Below are positions 24,419-32,840 of a stretch of 64,000 bases of DNA, piece by piece. The stretch lies in NCBI RefSeq assembly GCF_000758705.1, contig NZ_CP009287.1:930001-994000 (forward strand). Reading direction: 5' to 3'. Each line of letters begins with the position of its first letter. Position 1 is the stretch's first letter. Under the pieces are notes generated by a model. It saw only the letters and a program-made list of their open reading frames with translations. It had not been told where the DNA came from and searched no databases. Position numbers and translations under genes: made by a program. The stretch is from Paenibacillus graminis. Lineage in GTDB: Bacteria > Bacillota > Bacilli > Paenibacillales > Paenibacillaceae.

Positions 24419-25750
24419 GTGAAGACAGGTTACGCATTTAAGAACTGCAATGTGATTTATGGAGAAGCAGGAAGAGGCGTAGATACCCATATGACGATAC
24501 TGATTCAGGATGGGCTGATTCAGGAGATCGGGAAGGCCAGTGATGTGGCTGTTCCGGGACATTATCAAGCAATCGATGTAGAAGGGAAATATGTGATGCC
24601 CGGGCTGATTAATGCGCATGTCCATCTTTTTGCCGACGGTAAGCCGTTTACGCTGTCAGCCAGCGAAGGGCTGCTGGATTTTGCGTTTCATCATCTGTTG
24701 GATACGAGGCTGGGCCGGAGCGTGCTGAAGAAACGGATGAAGCGAAATGCCCTGACCGCCCTGCATTCCGGGGTAACCACTATGCGCAGCGTAGGGGAGT
24801 TCTTGTATACCGATGTGCAGTTGAGGGATGAAATTAAGGCGAATCAGTTTGTCGGGCCTAATCTGCTGGTGTCCGGTTATTTTCTGAGCGTAACGGGCGG
24901 GCATGGTGCACCTTATTTGGCTTTGGTTGGCGATTCACCATGGGAAGCGAGAAGAAATGTAAGAATCAACGTGAAAAATGGAGTAGACCTCATCAAAATC
25001 TGTGTGACCGGCGGGGTTACCGATGCCAGAACAGTCGGGGAAGCGGGCCGCCTGCAAATGACGGAGGAAGAAGTCGCCGCTATTTGTGAAGAAGCCCATA
25101 AAATCGGCATACGTGTAGCGGCCCATGTGGAAAGCACCGAAGGGGTGAGAATCGCGCTAAAGGGCGGGGTCGATACCATTGAACACGGCGCGGAGATGGA
25201 TGAGGAGATTATCAACCTGTACCAGAATAATCCCAGGGCATTAAAAGGCTACACTGCTTTGATTCCAACGTTGCAGGCGGCATATCCCAGTGCCAAATTG
25301 GACCTGAGCCTGACGAAGGTAAGTGAGACGGTTAAGGAAAATTCCCGGCGGGTGTATGACTCCATGCTGAAAGGGGTGCGGCAGGCCGTAGAGCATGGTA
25401 TCCAGATTGGCGTTGGTACGGATGCCGCGATGCCCTATGTCACCCATTATGATCTGTGGCGGGAGCTGGACCATTTCATGAGACAAACGAAGCTGAACCC
25501 GCGCCGGATCATTGAGCAGGTGACGAAATCTAATGCGGAAATTCTGGGGATCGATCACCTGACGGGGAGCATTGATATCGGCAAGCAGGCGGATTTAATC
25601 GTGCTGGAGCAGAACCCGCTGGATAACATACAAGCTTTGGCGGACACAGCTATGGTTATGGTCAGAGGAAACCTTATACAGACGCCATCGGTGACCCGAA
25701 TTCAGGCAGTGGACGAGCTGCTTGATTTGGTGTGGACCATTCAGGAGTGA
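24419..25750 (+). CDS. Amidohydrolase-family metal-dependent hydrolase
   Basis: 443 residues from GTG 24419 with RBS gcggaggagg. The fold is that of imidazolonepropionase/prolidase-like amidohydrolases. Metal ligands are visible: H67 and H69 (NAHVH), K193 as probable carboxylated lysine (LIKICVTGG), H236 (AAHVES), H256 (DTIEHGAEMD) and D335 (GVGTDAAMPY). It should hydrolyse a cyclic amide, a peptide of the Xaa-Pro type or a related C-N bond in the cytoplasm; the substrate cannot be told from sequence. An upstream site matching the tetR operator suggests induction by a ligand of the neighbouring TetR protein. Confidence 0.9.
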   Translation: MKTGYAFKNCNVIYGEAGRGVDTHMTILIQDGLIQEIGKASDVAVPGHYQAIDVEGKYVMPGLINAHVHLFADGKPFTLSASEGLLDFAFHHLLDTRLGRSVLKKRMKRNALTALHSGVTTMRSVGEFLYTDVQLRDEIKANQFVGPNLLVSGYFLSVTGGHGAPYLALVGDSPWEARRNVRINVKNGVDLIKICVTGGVTDARTVGEAGRLQMTEEEVAAICEEAHKIGIRVAAHVESTEGVRIALKGGVDTIEHGAEMDEEIINLYQNNPRALKGYTALIPTLQAAYPSAKLDLSLTKVSETVKENSRRVYDSMLKGVRQAVEHGIQIGVGTDAAMPYVTHYDLWRELDHFMRQTKLNPRRIIEQVTKSNAEILGIDHLTGSIDIGKQADLIVLEQNPLDNIQALADTAMVMVRGNLIQTPSVTRIQAVDELLDLVWTIQE

Positions 25751-25905
25751 GGCCTTGGCGAATTTATAGACGAGGGGGCAAACAAGGGAAAAGCAGGTCT
25801 ATTTGGATTTGAGCAACGCTACAGCTCTCCTCCCCATATTTTACCGCAACAAGTTCTGGTTATTTGGGTAAAAATGTATTAGAGCGGAAGAGAGGATACT
25901 GTTAT

Positions 25906-26640
25906 ATGAAAAAAAATGCCAAGGTTCTATTGTTTGTCTTTCTGTTTGCAGCCACTATGGTGCTGCTGTTTGGATGGGTTGTGCCGGCGGTTTTACAAGC
26001 TTATCTACATAACGGTTACATAAGGGGCCTTACATTGCTGCTGGTTTTTAGTATTGTGGTGCTTGCGAAACGTTTTACGTGGAAGCATAATATGGTCTAT
26101 GTCATTGCCGTATTCACCTTGTTCAGCATGATGATCGATACGGCAGGCAACCCTGTTTTTAACAAACCGCTCGAATGGATCGTTTCGCCTGTCGGGGAAT
26201 TGCAGGTCACGCAGGATGTCAATAATTATGCGCCCGGTGAATATGCCATTACGGATCATTTAACCATTCTGAAGCAGAGCGGGGAGGTTCTGAAGCTTAG
26301 TACGGCATGGCTGTATTTATACCGCTTTTTCCAGTATTTGGCCCTCTACTCTATTACCGGAACCCTTCTTGGAGGCGTCATTGGCATGCTGCCGAAGCAC
26401 AGACTGCCGTTAATCCAGACTGTATACGAGCCTCTGACGGAAGAACAAGAGCAGAAAGCAGCCGCTGAGATGAAACGCAGAGGGGAAGCAGGCATTGTCC
26501 GGCAAACTCCCCCTGAAGACATTCAGGCATCGGTCCGCCAGCTCAAGAAAGACGGGAAGCTCATTCCGGCCATTAAGCTCGTCCGCCAGCATACGGATTT
26601 ATCTCTGGGCGAGGCGAAGCAGTATGTTGAGAAGTTATAG
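25906..26640 (+). CDS. Membrane protein with a C-terminal ribosomal L7/L12-like segment
   Basis: 244 residues from ATG 25906 (RBS agagagg); an upstream in-frame start at 25864 is less likely. Three to four membrane helices cover about residues 7-165. The cytoplasmic tail ends with IQASVRQLKKDGKLIPAIKL and TDLSLGEAKQYVEKL. This resembles the C-terminal domain of ribosomal protein L7/L12, a module also found appended to unrelated bacterial proteins. I do not recognise the membrane part. It seems to be transcribed alone, and a weak terminator follows. Confidence 0.75.
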   Translation: MKKNAKVLLFVFLFAATMVLLFGWVVPAVLQAYLHNGYIRGLTLLLVFSIVVLAKRFTWKHNMVYVIAVFTLFSMMIDTAGNPVFNKPLEWIVSPVGELQVTQDVNNYAPGEYAITDHLTILKQSGEVLKLSTAWLYLYRFFQYLALYSITGTLLGGVIGMLPKHRLPLIQTVYEPLTEEQEQKAAAEMKRRGEAGIVRQTPPEDIQASVRQLKKDGKLIPAIKLVRQHTDLSLGEAKQYVEKL

Positions 26641-26654
26641 GGGAGCTTGATCCT

Positions 26655-26693
26655 CCCGCTGACTACCTGTGACGATCCGCCTGCGGGTTTTTT
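26655..26693 (+). terminator. Possible terminator
   Basis: CCCGC (26655-26659) can pair with GCGGG (26683-26687), followed by six T residues. The stem is short and the loop long, so this is only moderate evidence. Confidence 0.45.
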
Positions 26694-26781
26694 AGCTTGC
26701 TGCAATACAGTTAACAAATTTCGTCCTGATCATTTATACTAAATAGAGCCATTACACATCTAAGGAGCTGCCGAACCCGTT

Positions 26782-27948
26782 ATGAATAAAAAAGAAGTCG
26801 CGCACATACGCAAGCAATTTAAGCTGGACCATGATTTGATGAACATCTACGACATTCTGAATGTGTACATTATGAAGGAAACTAACGAAATCTATCATTG
26901 GGAGCGCCTGCCGTTTGGTCTTGTGGACCGAGAGAAGCAGGAGCTGTATATGGGCAATTTCAAAAAACTGCTCACCGGCGAGCTGGACCATAAGCTGTTC
27001 GAGCTGAAGTTTCAGGAGGAAGCGGAGGAGCCGGCGCGGGTCATGCTTCACCAAGGTCTGGTGACAGGGGATCCTGAAGAATGGCAGGACCTGATGATGA
27101 TGCTCGTGGACAAGATGCTGGTAGATGCCAAGTATGAAAAGGATATGGTGGTCACCTTTGTCCGCGGGCAGTATTACCGGCCGACTAAGGCCAGGAATGA
27201 AGAAGCCGAAGAGAGCGGGAAGGACGAGATGTTCGCGCATCCGTTCATTCTGTGCAGCGTAAATTCCACGGAACAGCAGCGCAAAAACCTCATGTTCGAC
27301 TATGTAGAGCGGGAATTCAAGTACAATATCATTGTCGATCCGATCATCAAGCTGAGCTCGCCGGAGCAGGGCTTCTTTTATCCGAGTGTGACGGACAACT
27401 ATTCGGATGTGAACCGCATTCTGTATTGTACGGGCAAATCGAATTATCCGGATCCGCAGTTCATCGAGCAAGTCCTAAATGCCGAGAGATCGGTAACCGC
27501 TTTGGAAGAGAGAAGCTTTTTTGAAGAGATCGTGAAGGAATTGGCGGGCGAACAGCTCGATACAACCACCCTCGCCCAGGTATATGAGGAAATCCAGCAG
27601 GTCATCGAAGGCGGCGAAGGGGAGGAAGAACCTCCTAAGCTGGATTACAAAGATGTGGAACGCGTCCTGGCGGCAAGCGGTGTAGAGAACGTGACAGCGG
27701 AAAAGGTGGAGCGGGCGTTCGAAACGGTCATCGACGATAAGTACTACGAAATGAAGGCAAGCAGCGTTATCCCGAAATATACGACCAAATCGATTAAGAT
27801 CGAGACGAAGGTAGCCACGATTTCGGTCAGCCCGCAGGATCTAAGGTATGTGAAGCAGGTGAATTATCAAGGAAAACGCTGCCTCATGATCGAGGTGGAC
27901 GAGGAAGTCGTGATTGAAGGATTTACGCTCAGTACTGAGACGTTATAA
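26782..27948 (+). CDS. DUF4317 family protein
   Basis: 388 residues, cytoplasmic, no membrane segment. I recognise the DUF4317 pattern from the start MNKKEVAHIRKQFKLDHDLM, with MYNI-like blocks such as LPFGLVDREKQELYMGNFKK and the middle FYPSVTDNYSDVNRILYCTG. Function is unknown in all members I know. No catalytic motif stands out. RBS aaggagctg. It ends in a strong hairpin shared with the convergent gene to the right. Confidence 0.85.
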   Translation: MNKKEVAHIRKQFKLDHDLMNIYDILNVYIMKETNEIYHWERLPFGLVDREKQELYMGNFKKLLTGELDHKLFELKFQEEAEEPARVMLHQGLVTGDPEEWQDLMMMLVDKMLVDAKYEKDMVVTFVRGQYYRPTKARNEEAEESGKDEMFAHPFILCSVNSTEQQRKNLMFDYVEREFKYNIIVDPIIKLSSPEQGFFYPSVTDNYSDVNRILYCTGKSNYPDPQFIEQVLNAERSVTALEERSFFEEIVKELAGEQLDTTTLAQVYEEIQQVIEGGEGEEEPPKLDYKDVERVLAASGVENVTAEKVERAFETVIDDKYYEMKASSVIPKYTTKSIKIETKVATISVSPQDLRYVKQVNYQGKRCLMIEVDEEVVIEGFTLSTETL

Positions 27949-27963
27949 TTCTGCTGGAGGAAG

Positions 27964-28002
27964 GGCTATCCTTAAGTCTTTGATCAAGACTCGGGATAGC
28001 CA
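27964..28002. terminator. Hairpin between convergent genes
   Basis: A long stem: GGCTATCC pairs with GGATAGCC, and inside it AGTCTT pairs with AAGACT around tgatc. The T-run is poor on either side (atatttgtattt), so it may be a weak bidirectional terminator. Confidence 0.6.
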
Positions 28003-28048
28003 TATTTGTATTTAAGAGGAACAGAGCAGCGGATACGGAATAGGATCA

Positions 28049-28582
28049 TTACTGTTGGTACTTCAAAATATAGCGGATATACTCTTTTGCGCTATGATTA
28101 ATTTCTTCATCACTGGCTTGAAAGGAAGCTCCGAAGACAGCAAAATAGGGGAGTGCCACGGCGCCCACATGTCTTGCACTGGCTTTGAAAGGCGCAATCA
28201 CTTCGTCCACGGTAAAAGAAACAGAGCCCTCCGGCAGATAATTTTCTTGTTTATCCCCGATGGACATGGCAAGTCCAATTCTTTTTCCGTTCAGCTTGTC
28301 ACCTGTTGATCCATAAGCCCATCCGTAAGTCCAAACCTCGTCGAACCACTTTTTCAGAAGCGGCGGATAACTGTACCAATACAACGGGAATTGCAGGATG
28401 ACATGGGGATAGGCTTCTAATAGATTTTGCTCCCGGGGAACATCAATGTTCCCGTCAGGATACGCTTTGTATAGCTCATGAACGGTAATATCCTTTGGAT
28501 ATTGCCGCAGTTCTTCTCTCCAGCGCTGGTTGACCCTTGAAGCCTCAAGGCTCGGGTGTGCCAGAATGACCAGTGTGTTCAT
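28049..28582 (-). CDS. Flavodoxin-fold NAD(P)H oxidoreductase (MdaB/KefF/YwrO type)
   Basis: 177 residues, usual for the Flavodoxin_2 family. FMN-binding features are an N-terminal beta strand and loop, LVILAHPSLEASRVN, the phosphate/isoalloxazine loop FPLYWYSYPPLLKKWFDEV, and GWAYGSTGDKLNGKRIGLAM. These cytoplasmic enzymes carry out two-electron reduction of quinones or similar electrophiles. The gene diverges from an HxlR-type regulator; this pairing is common for quinone- or aldehyde-sensing regulators and suggests that the regulator controls it. Codon and base composition are like its neighbours. Confidence 0.92.
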   Translation of the reverse strand: MNTLVILAHPSLEASRVNQRWREELRQYPKDITVHELYKAYPDGNIDVPREQNLLEAYPHVILQFPLYWYSYPPLLKKWFDEVWTYGWAYGSTGDKLNGKRIGLAMSIGDKQENYLPEGSVSFTVDEVIAPFKASARHVGAVALPYFAVFGASFQASDEEINHSAKEYIRYILKYQQ

Positions 28583-28708
28583 GATGAAATCTCCCTTCTC
28601 AGGCCCATAATTAAGAGTGTATCTTCAAAGTGCATTGCCTCATTTTTGCGAATATCATTATTATCTAGCAGGCCTAATCAAAAGAAAATACACACAATAA
28701 AGTAAGAT

Positions 28709-28726
28709 AGTTACCTCAAGGTATGT
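28709..28726. promoter_or_regulatory. Candidate HxlR-type operator
   Basis: AGTTACCT-ca-AGGTATGT is an 18-bp dyad (6 of 8 positions symmetrical) in the divergent region between the reductase and regulator genes. HxlR-family regulators commonly bind GTA(A)C-containing dyads; assignment here is inference. Confidence 0.4.
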
Positions 28727-28806
28727 ACTGGACCCGGGAAAAAATATATGCAACAATGAGCTTTTGGCCCGGCTGTAGAAGATCGGAAGGAACGAGGGGT
28801 TATTCT

Positions 28807-29175
28807 ATGAAACAATATCATCTGGGGATCGAGGCAACACTTGAAATCATCGGCGGAAAGTGGAAAGCGCTGATCATCTGCTTATTGATCTCCGGTGCAA
28901 AACGAACAAGCGAATTACAGCGCCACATTCACGGCATTTCACAAAAGGTTCTGATCCAGCAGCTCCGGGAGCTTGAGGAGGATGGGCTCGTCAGAAGACA
29001 TGTATACCAGCAGATGCCGCCAAAAGTCGAATACAGCCTCACGGAATATGGGGTTACCGCCAATAAGATTGTTGACGTGATGTGTACTTGGGGGAAAGAG
29101 AATATCAAAAGGAGACAATGCCAAGGAGAAGATATCGTCTTGCTGGAGGATGAGTCCATGGGGGATTTTGAGTAG
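28807..29175 (+). CDS. HxlR-family transcriptional regulator
   Basis: 122 residues from ATG 28807 (RBS gaggggtt at a short distance); a longer frame from 28723 adds 28 residues without family similarity. The winged helix shows the HxlR pattern ATLEIIGGKWKALIICLLIS, SELQRHIHGISQKVLIQQLR and EEDGLVRRHVYQQMPPKVEY. Cys12-type redox sensors such as YodB have a Cys near the N-terminus; none is present there, although C41 lies in the first helices and others near the C-terminus. It probably controls the divergent flavodoxin-fold reductase. Confidence 0.9.
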   Translation: MKQYHLGIEATLEIIGGKWKALIICLLISGAKRTSELQRHIHGISQKVLIQQLRELEEDGLVRRHVYQQMPPKVEYSLTEYGVTANKIVDVMCTWGKENIKRRQCQGEDIVLLEDESMGDFE

Positions 29176-29355
29176 TTATCTCTCTCCCAATCACAGTCCA
29201 CCTATCCAATAGGAATGCACTATGAAGAAGCGGCAAGGGATTTTATAATTAGAGCAAGAACCGGCTGATTCATACCGCGGGGCGGCTTATCCTGATGAAA
29301 AGCTCTTGCGGGACGGCTGTTATGAACTGCAATAAGAGTCAGGGGGCTGAGCATA

Positions 29356-30951
29356 GTGAGAATATTGATCGTGGATGATGAGCCCAGGCATCTGCGGGGA
29401 ATGGTTAACCTGATTCACCGCCTTCGGCCGGAAGACCAGGTTGCCGTGGCAAAGGATGGCTTGGCGGCCATGGAACTGGCGAAATCGCATCGCCCGGAGG
29501 CGATATTGACGGATATCCGTATGCCTGGCATGGATGGACTGGAGTTTCTGGAGCGGCTCAAACAAGAGGGCATTAAAGCCAAAGTTGTAATGGTATCCGC
29601 TTACAATCTGTTCGAATATGCGCAGACGGCGGTCCGTCACGGCGCTTATGATTACCTGCTGAAGCCGGTGGACGTCCAGAAAATAGAGGATCTATTGAGC
29701 CGCATCGACGTTCAGCTCAATGCGGAACGGAAGCAGCGCCGCGAAGCGGAGGCGCTGGAGCGCCGCCTTCAGCTGTCTTCCTGTGCCTACCGCAACCGCC
29801 TAATCCTGGCCTGGCTGAACGGAAGTGCGACAGTGCCGGAGCTGGAGGAGCTGAACCGTTATGAATGGCTGCAGGAGAGCGGGGTTGTGGTGTATTCGGA
29901 GCTGGAATGCTTCCGGGAAGGCGCTCAACAGCAGGACAGTGACCAGCTCGTAAGCAGGCTTGAGCAGGTCTGGTCTCAATGGGGGGAGACGCTCACGGTT
30001 CCGTTAAGCGGAACGCTGGAGGATGGACGCCAGGCAGCCGTTACCTTGGTTGGCCTGAGGCGGCTTGACGGAGAGAAGCGGGAAGAGGCGCGTACCTTCG
30101 CCGCCGGCCTGGCGTCCGGTTGGGCGCATACGGGACGCCTTGCCCATGGGATCGGGCCGGAATCCCCTTCCCTGCTTGCAGACGCGCCGCAGGCTTATCT
30201 CTTAGCCAGAATGGCTTACAGCTATAATTTTTATAGTTGCTGGAGCGGGCTGGTTTTTTCAGATGAAATCTCTTCCTCTCCCATGGCGCCAAGTCCGGAT
30301 TGGGGCAGGCTGTACGAAGCCTTGAAGGGGGACGATGCCGCTCTTGTTCTGCGCGTATGCAGCGGAATATTTACACAGCTCGCAGACGGCGGGCATGCCG
30401 CTCCGCTGCTTCTGAAGGAGAAGGCGTCGCTTATGCTGCTCCAGATCCGGAGTGACAACCAGGATATTCTGGACAGGAAGGCCGGGCAGATGCTCGCGGA
30501 TACCGCCACAATGCTTATCCGTTCGTGCAGTTCGTATCAGGAATTAATGGCCCGGCTGGAAAAGGCTCTCCGGGAGGTACAGCTTGCGCTGAGCTTGTCC
30601 AGACAGGATAGAGGGGAGATCGTCATCACTGAATGTCTAAGCTGGATACAGGAACATACGAAGGAAGAGGTGACGCTTGAACGCGCTGCGGATTACTTCC
30701 ATTTCAACCCTTCCTACTTCAGTACGCTGTTCAAGAGCAGGACGGGACGGACCTTCTCTGAGCATGTAACGGCAGTCCGGATGAAGCGGGCCAAGGAGCT
30801 GCTTGCGGAGGATAAGCTTAGAATATACGAGATCTCTGTAGAGTGCGGATTTCAGGACCCCAAATATTTCTGCCGCGTATTCAAAAAATATCACAGCATG
30901 TCGCCCAAAACCTATAAGCATGTACTCTCGCAAAGGAAACGGGAGGCATGA
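29356..30951 (+). CDS. YesN-like response regulator with AraC DNA-binding domain
   Basis: 531 residues from GTG 29356 (RBS cagggggctg). The receiver domain (1-120) has DDE at 7-9, phospho-acceptor D53 in ILTDIRMPGMDG and lysine in LLKPVDVQKIE. A ~290-residue middle region is typical of YesN-type regulators. The C-terminal AraC/XylS domain (about 430-528) has two helix-turn-helix motifs, LERAADYFHFNPSYFSTLFK and IYEISVECGFQDPKYFCRVF. The stop overlaps the start of the kinase gene. It is expected to activate the sugar transport and hydrolase genes that follow. Confidence 0.94.
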   Translation: MRILIVDDEPRHLRGMVNLIHRLRPEDQVAVAKDGLAAMELAKSHRPEAILTDIRMPGMDGLEFLERLKQEGIKAKVVMVSAYNLFEYAQTAVRHGAYDYLLKPVDVQKIEDLLSRIDVQLNAERKQRREAEALERRLQLSSCAYRNRLILAWLNGSATVPELEELNRYEWLQESGVVVYSELECFREGAQQQDSDQLVSRLEQVWSQWGETLTVPLSGTLEDGRQAAVTLVGLRRLDGEKREEARTFAAGLASGWAHTGRLAHGIGPESPSLLADAPQAYLLARMAYSYNFYSCWSGLVFSDEISSSPMAPSPDWGRLYEALKGDDAALVLRVCSGIFTQLADGGHAAPLLLKEKASLMLLQIRSDNQDILDRKAGQMLADTATMLIRSCSSYQELMARLEKALREVQLALSLSRQDRGEIVITECLSWIQEHTKEEVTLERAADYFHFNPSYFSTLFKSRTGRTFSEHVTAVRMKRAKELLAEDKLRIYEISVECGFQDPKYFCRVFKKYHSMSPKTYKHVLSQRKREA

Positions 30952-32714
30952 AGATGACCTTCCGGTACCGGCTGCTGGCCAGTTATATATTTCTGATCGC
31001 CATCCCCCTTCTCGTCCTGGGGACCGTGTTCTATCGGACCAGCCTGCGGATTATCACGGAGCAGGCGCAGCGGAATGTGTATGAGATTGTCAAAAAGAAC
31101 AATGAGGTCATGGATACCAAGCTGCGGATCGTGGACCAGAACAGCATGTCCTTATTTCTGGATAAGGATTTATTCCGCATTTTCAACCAGCTGGACCCCG
31201 CCAACGAAGCGGGGCTTTTTGAAGCGGACCGGCAGGTCACGGCAATACTCGGCAAATACTTTTCACAGAATCAGGATATTTATGCCTATCAGCTGTGGAC
31301 CTCTTACTTCACCTTCGGACAAACCCTGCCCCAAGGCGACCCGACGCAATCGGATATCTATCATATGGCGCGGCAGGCGGGAGGGAAATTGGTATGGGTT
31401 CCAACCTACGATTTCGTATCCATGTTCCATCAGCCCTATCTCCAGAGCGGAAATCTGGAGTTCCGTTATCTGTTCTCCGCTACACGCGTGCTTGATTTCA
31501 CGTATCTGGGCAATACGAGGCTGGAAAAGATGGATGCCCGGGTGGAGCGGCCTGTACTTGCCATCAGCTTCAAATCCGAGGTGCTGAAATCCTTGTACGC
31601 GGACAGCATTTCGGGAAGCTCGCGTTATATGGTGCTTGATCCGTACGATAAGGTCGTGGCCAGCAGTGAGCCGGGGGCTGTAGCGCATACTTATAAGGAG
31701 GCATGGCTCGATAAGCTGAAGCTGGAGGGAAGCGGGGCCCGGCGGATGACTCTGGACGGGGAAGCGGTCATTGTCTGTTTTGACCGCTCGGAGGTTACCG
31801 GATGGATGTCCGTGGTCTGGATTCCGGAAGCGGGGCTGCTGAGCAGCTTTGTGCCCGTAATCCGGACTTCCATTACCGTACTGGCGGTTGTGCTCGGCAT
31901 TGCGGCCTTTATTCTCGCTTTCTTTATCGCCGGCAAAATCACCAAGCCGATCAAGAGGCTGTTAAGCGCGATGAGGTCGGTGGGCGAGGGGGATTTTCAG
32001 ACCCGGGTGGAGGTTGTGGCCAACGATGAGTTCGGCATCTTGACCAAGCGCTTCAACCGGATGAATGACCGCATTCATCTGCTGGTCACGGAGAATTACG
32101 AGATTAAGCTGAAGGAAAAGGAAGCCGAAATTCAGGCGCTTACGATGCAGATGCATCCGCATTTTCTATACAATACCCTGAATGTAATGAACTGGACGGC
32201 GATAGAGAACGATCAGCAGGAGCTGAGCAGAATGCTGGTCTGCTTATCCAACATGCTGCACTACACCTCCAGAAAGACCTGGGATGCGGTCCATCTGTCT
32301 GAAGAAATGAACTGGATGGATAACTATTTCTATATCATGTCGATCCGTTTCGAGGACAAGTTCATGGTAGAGTATGATATCGATCCGCAGCTCTATGAAT
32401 ATGATGTGCCAAGGCTTTTGTTCCAGCCATTTGTAGAGAATGCGATTCTGCACGGCTTCAACCAGACGGAATCGGGCGGCATTATCACCATTCGCGGCTG
32501 GATGATGCAGGGAACCCGGTTTTACGAGGTAGCCGATAACGGATGCGGCATGAGCCAGGAGACGGTTCATGCGATTGTGTACCAGAAATCCTCTTCCGTG
32601 GGTATTAAGAATACTATTGACCGCATTCAGATCACTTATGGCACGCCATACGGCGTTTCCATTATTTCCGCTCCGGGACAAGGGACGAGGGTTGTGATTA
32701 CACTGCCGGTATAA
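30948..32714 (+). CDS. YesM-like sensor histidine kinase
   Basis: 588 residues. Membrane helices at about 9-30 and 305-328 bound a large extracellular sensor domain (31-300, Cache-like by position). HAMP lies at about 328-382. The His_kinase domain has MHPHFLYNTLNVMNW with phospho-acceptor H405, then the ATPase domain with FQPFVENAILHG and DNGCGM. This is the LytS/YesM class that pairs with AraC-type response regulators. It probably senses an oligosaccharide, directly or through the solute-binding protein encoded next. ATGA overlap with the regulator gene shows coupling. Confidence 0.94.
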   Translation: MKMTFRYRLLASYIFLIAIPLLVLGTVFYRTSLRIITEQAQRNVYEIVKKNNEVMDTKLRIVDQNSMSLFLDKDLFRIFNQLDPANEAGLFEADRQVTAILGKYFSQNQDIYAYQLWTSYFTFGQTLPQGDPTQSDIYHMARQAGGKLVWVPTYDFVSMFHQPYLQSGNLEFRYLFSATRVLDFTYLGNTRLEKMDARVERPVLAISFKSEVLKSLYADSISGSSRYMVLDPYDKVVASSEPGAVAHTYKEAWLDKLKLEGSGARRMTLDGEAVIVCFDRSEVTGWMSVVWIPEAGLLSSFVPVIRTSITVLAVVLGIAAFILAFFIAGKITKPIKRLLSAMRSVGEGDFQTRVEVVANDEFGILTKRFNRMNDRIHLLVTENYEIKLKEKEAEIQALTMQMHPHFLYNTLNVMNWTAIENDQQELSRMLVCLSNMLHYTSRKTWDAVHLSEEMNWMDNYFYIMSIRFEDKFMVEYDIDPQLYEYDVPRLLFQPFVENAILHGFNQTESGGIITIRGWMMQGTRFYEVADNGCGMSQETVHAIVYQKSSSVGIKNTIDRIQITYGTPYGVSIISAPGQGTRVVITLPV

Positions 32715-32752
32715 GCTAATCTTAATCCACCATTCCAAAGAGATTAGGGTTA

Positions 32753-32779
32753 TGTAAGCGCTATCTATTATTTTATAAT
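32753..32779 (+). promoter_or_regulatory. Promoter with CcpA cre site before the sugar-binding protein gene
   Basis: TGTAAGCGCTATCT (32753-32766) matches the cre consensus TGNAANCGNWNNCA at 13 of 14 positions and lies over the expected -35 region of a perfect -10 TATAAT at 32774-32779. This predicts carbon catabolite repression. Confidence 0.65.
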
Positions 32780-32840
32780 AAAGCCATCATAGACTGCAGC
32801 TATGAACCGTTGAATGTTGAAATCGAGAGGGGCTCGGAAG

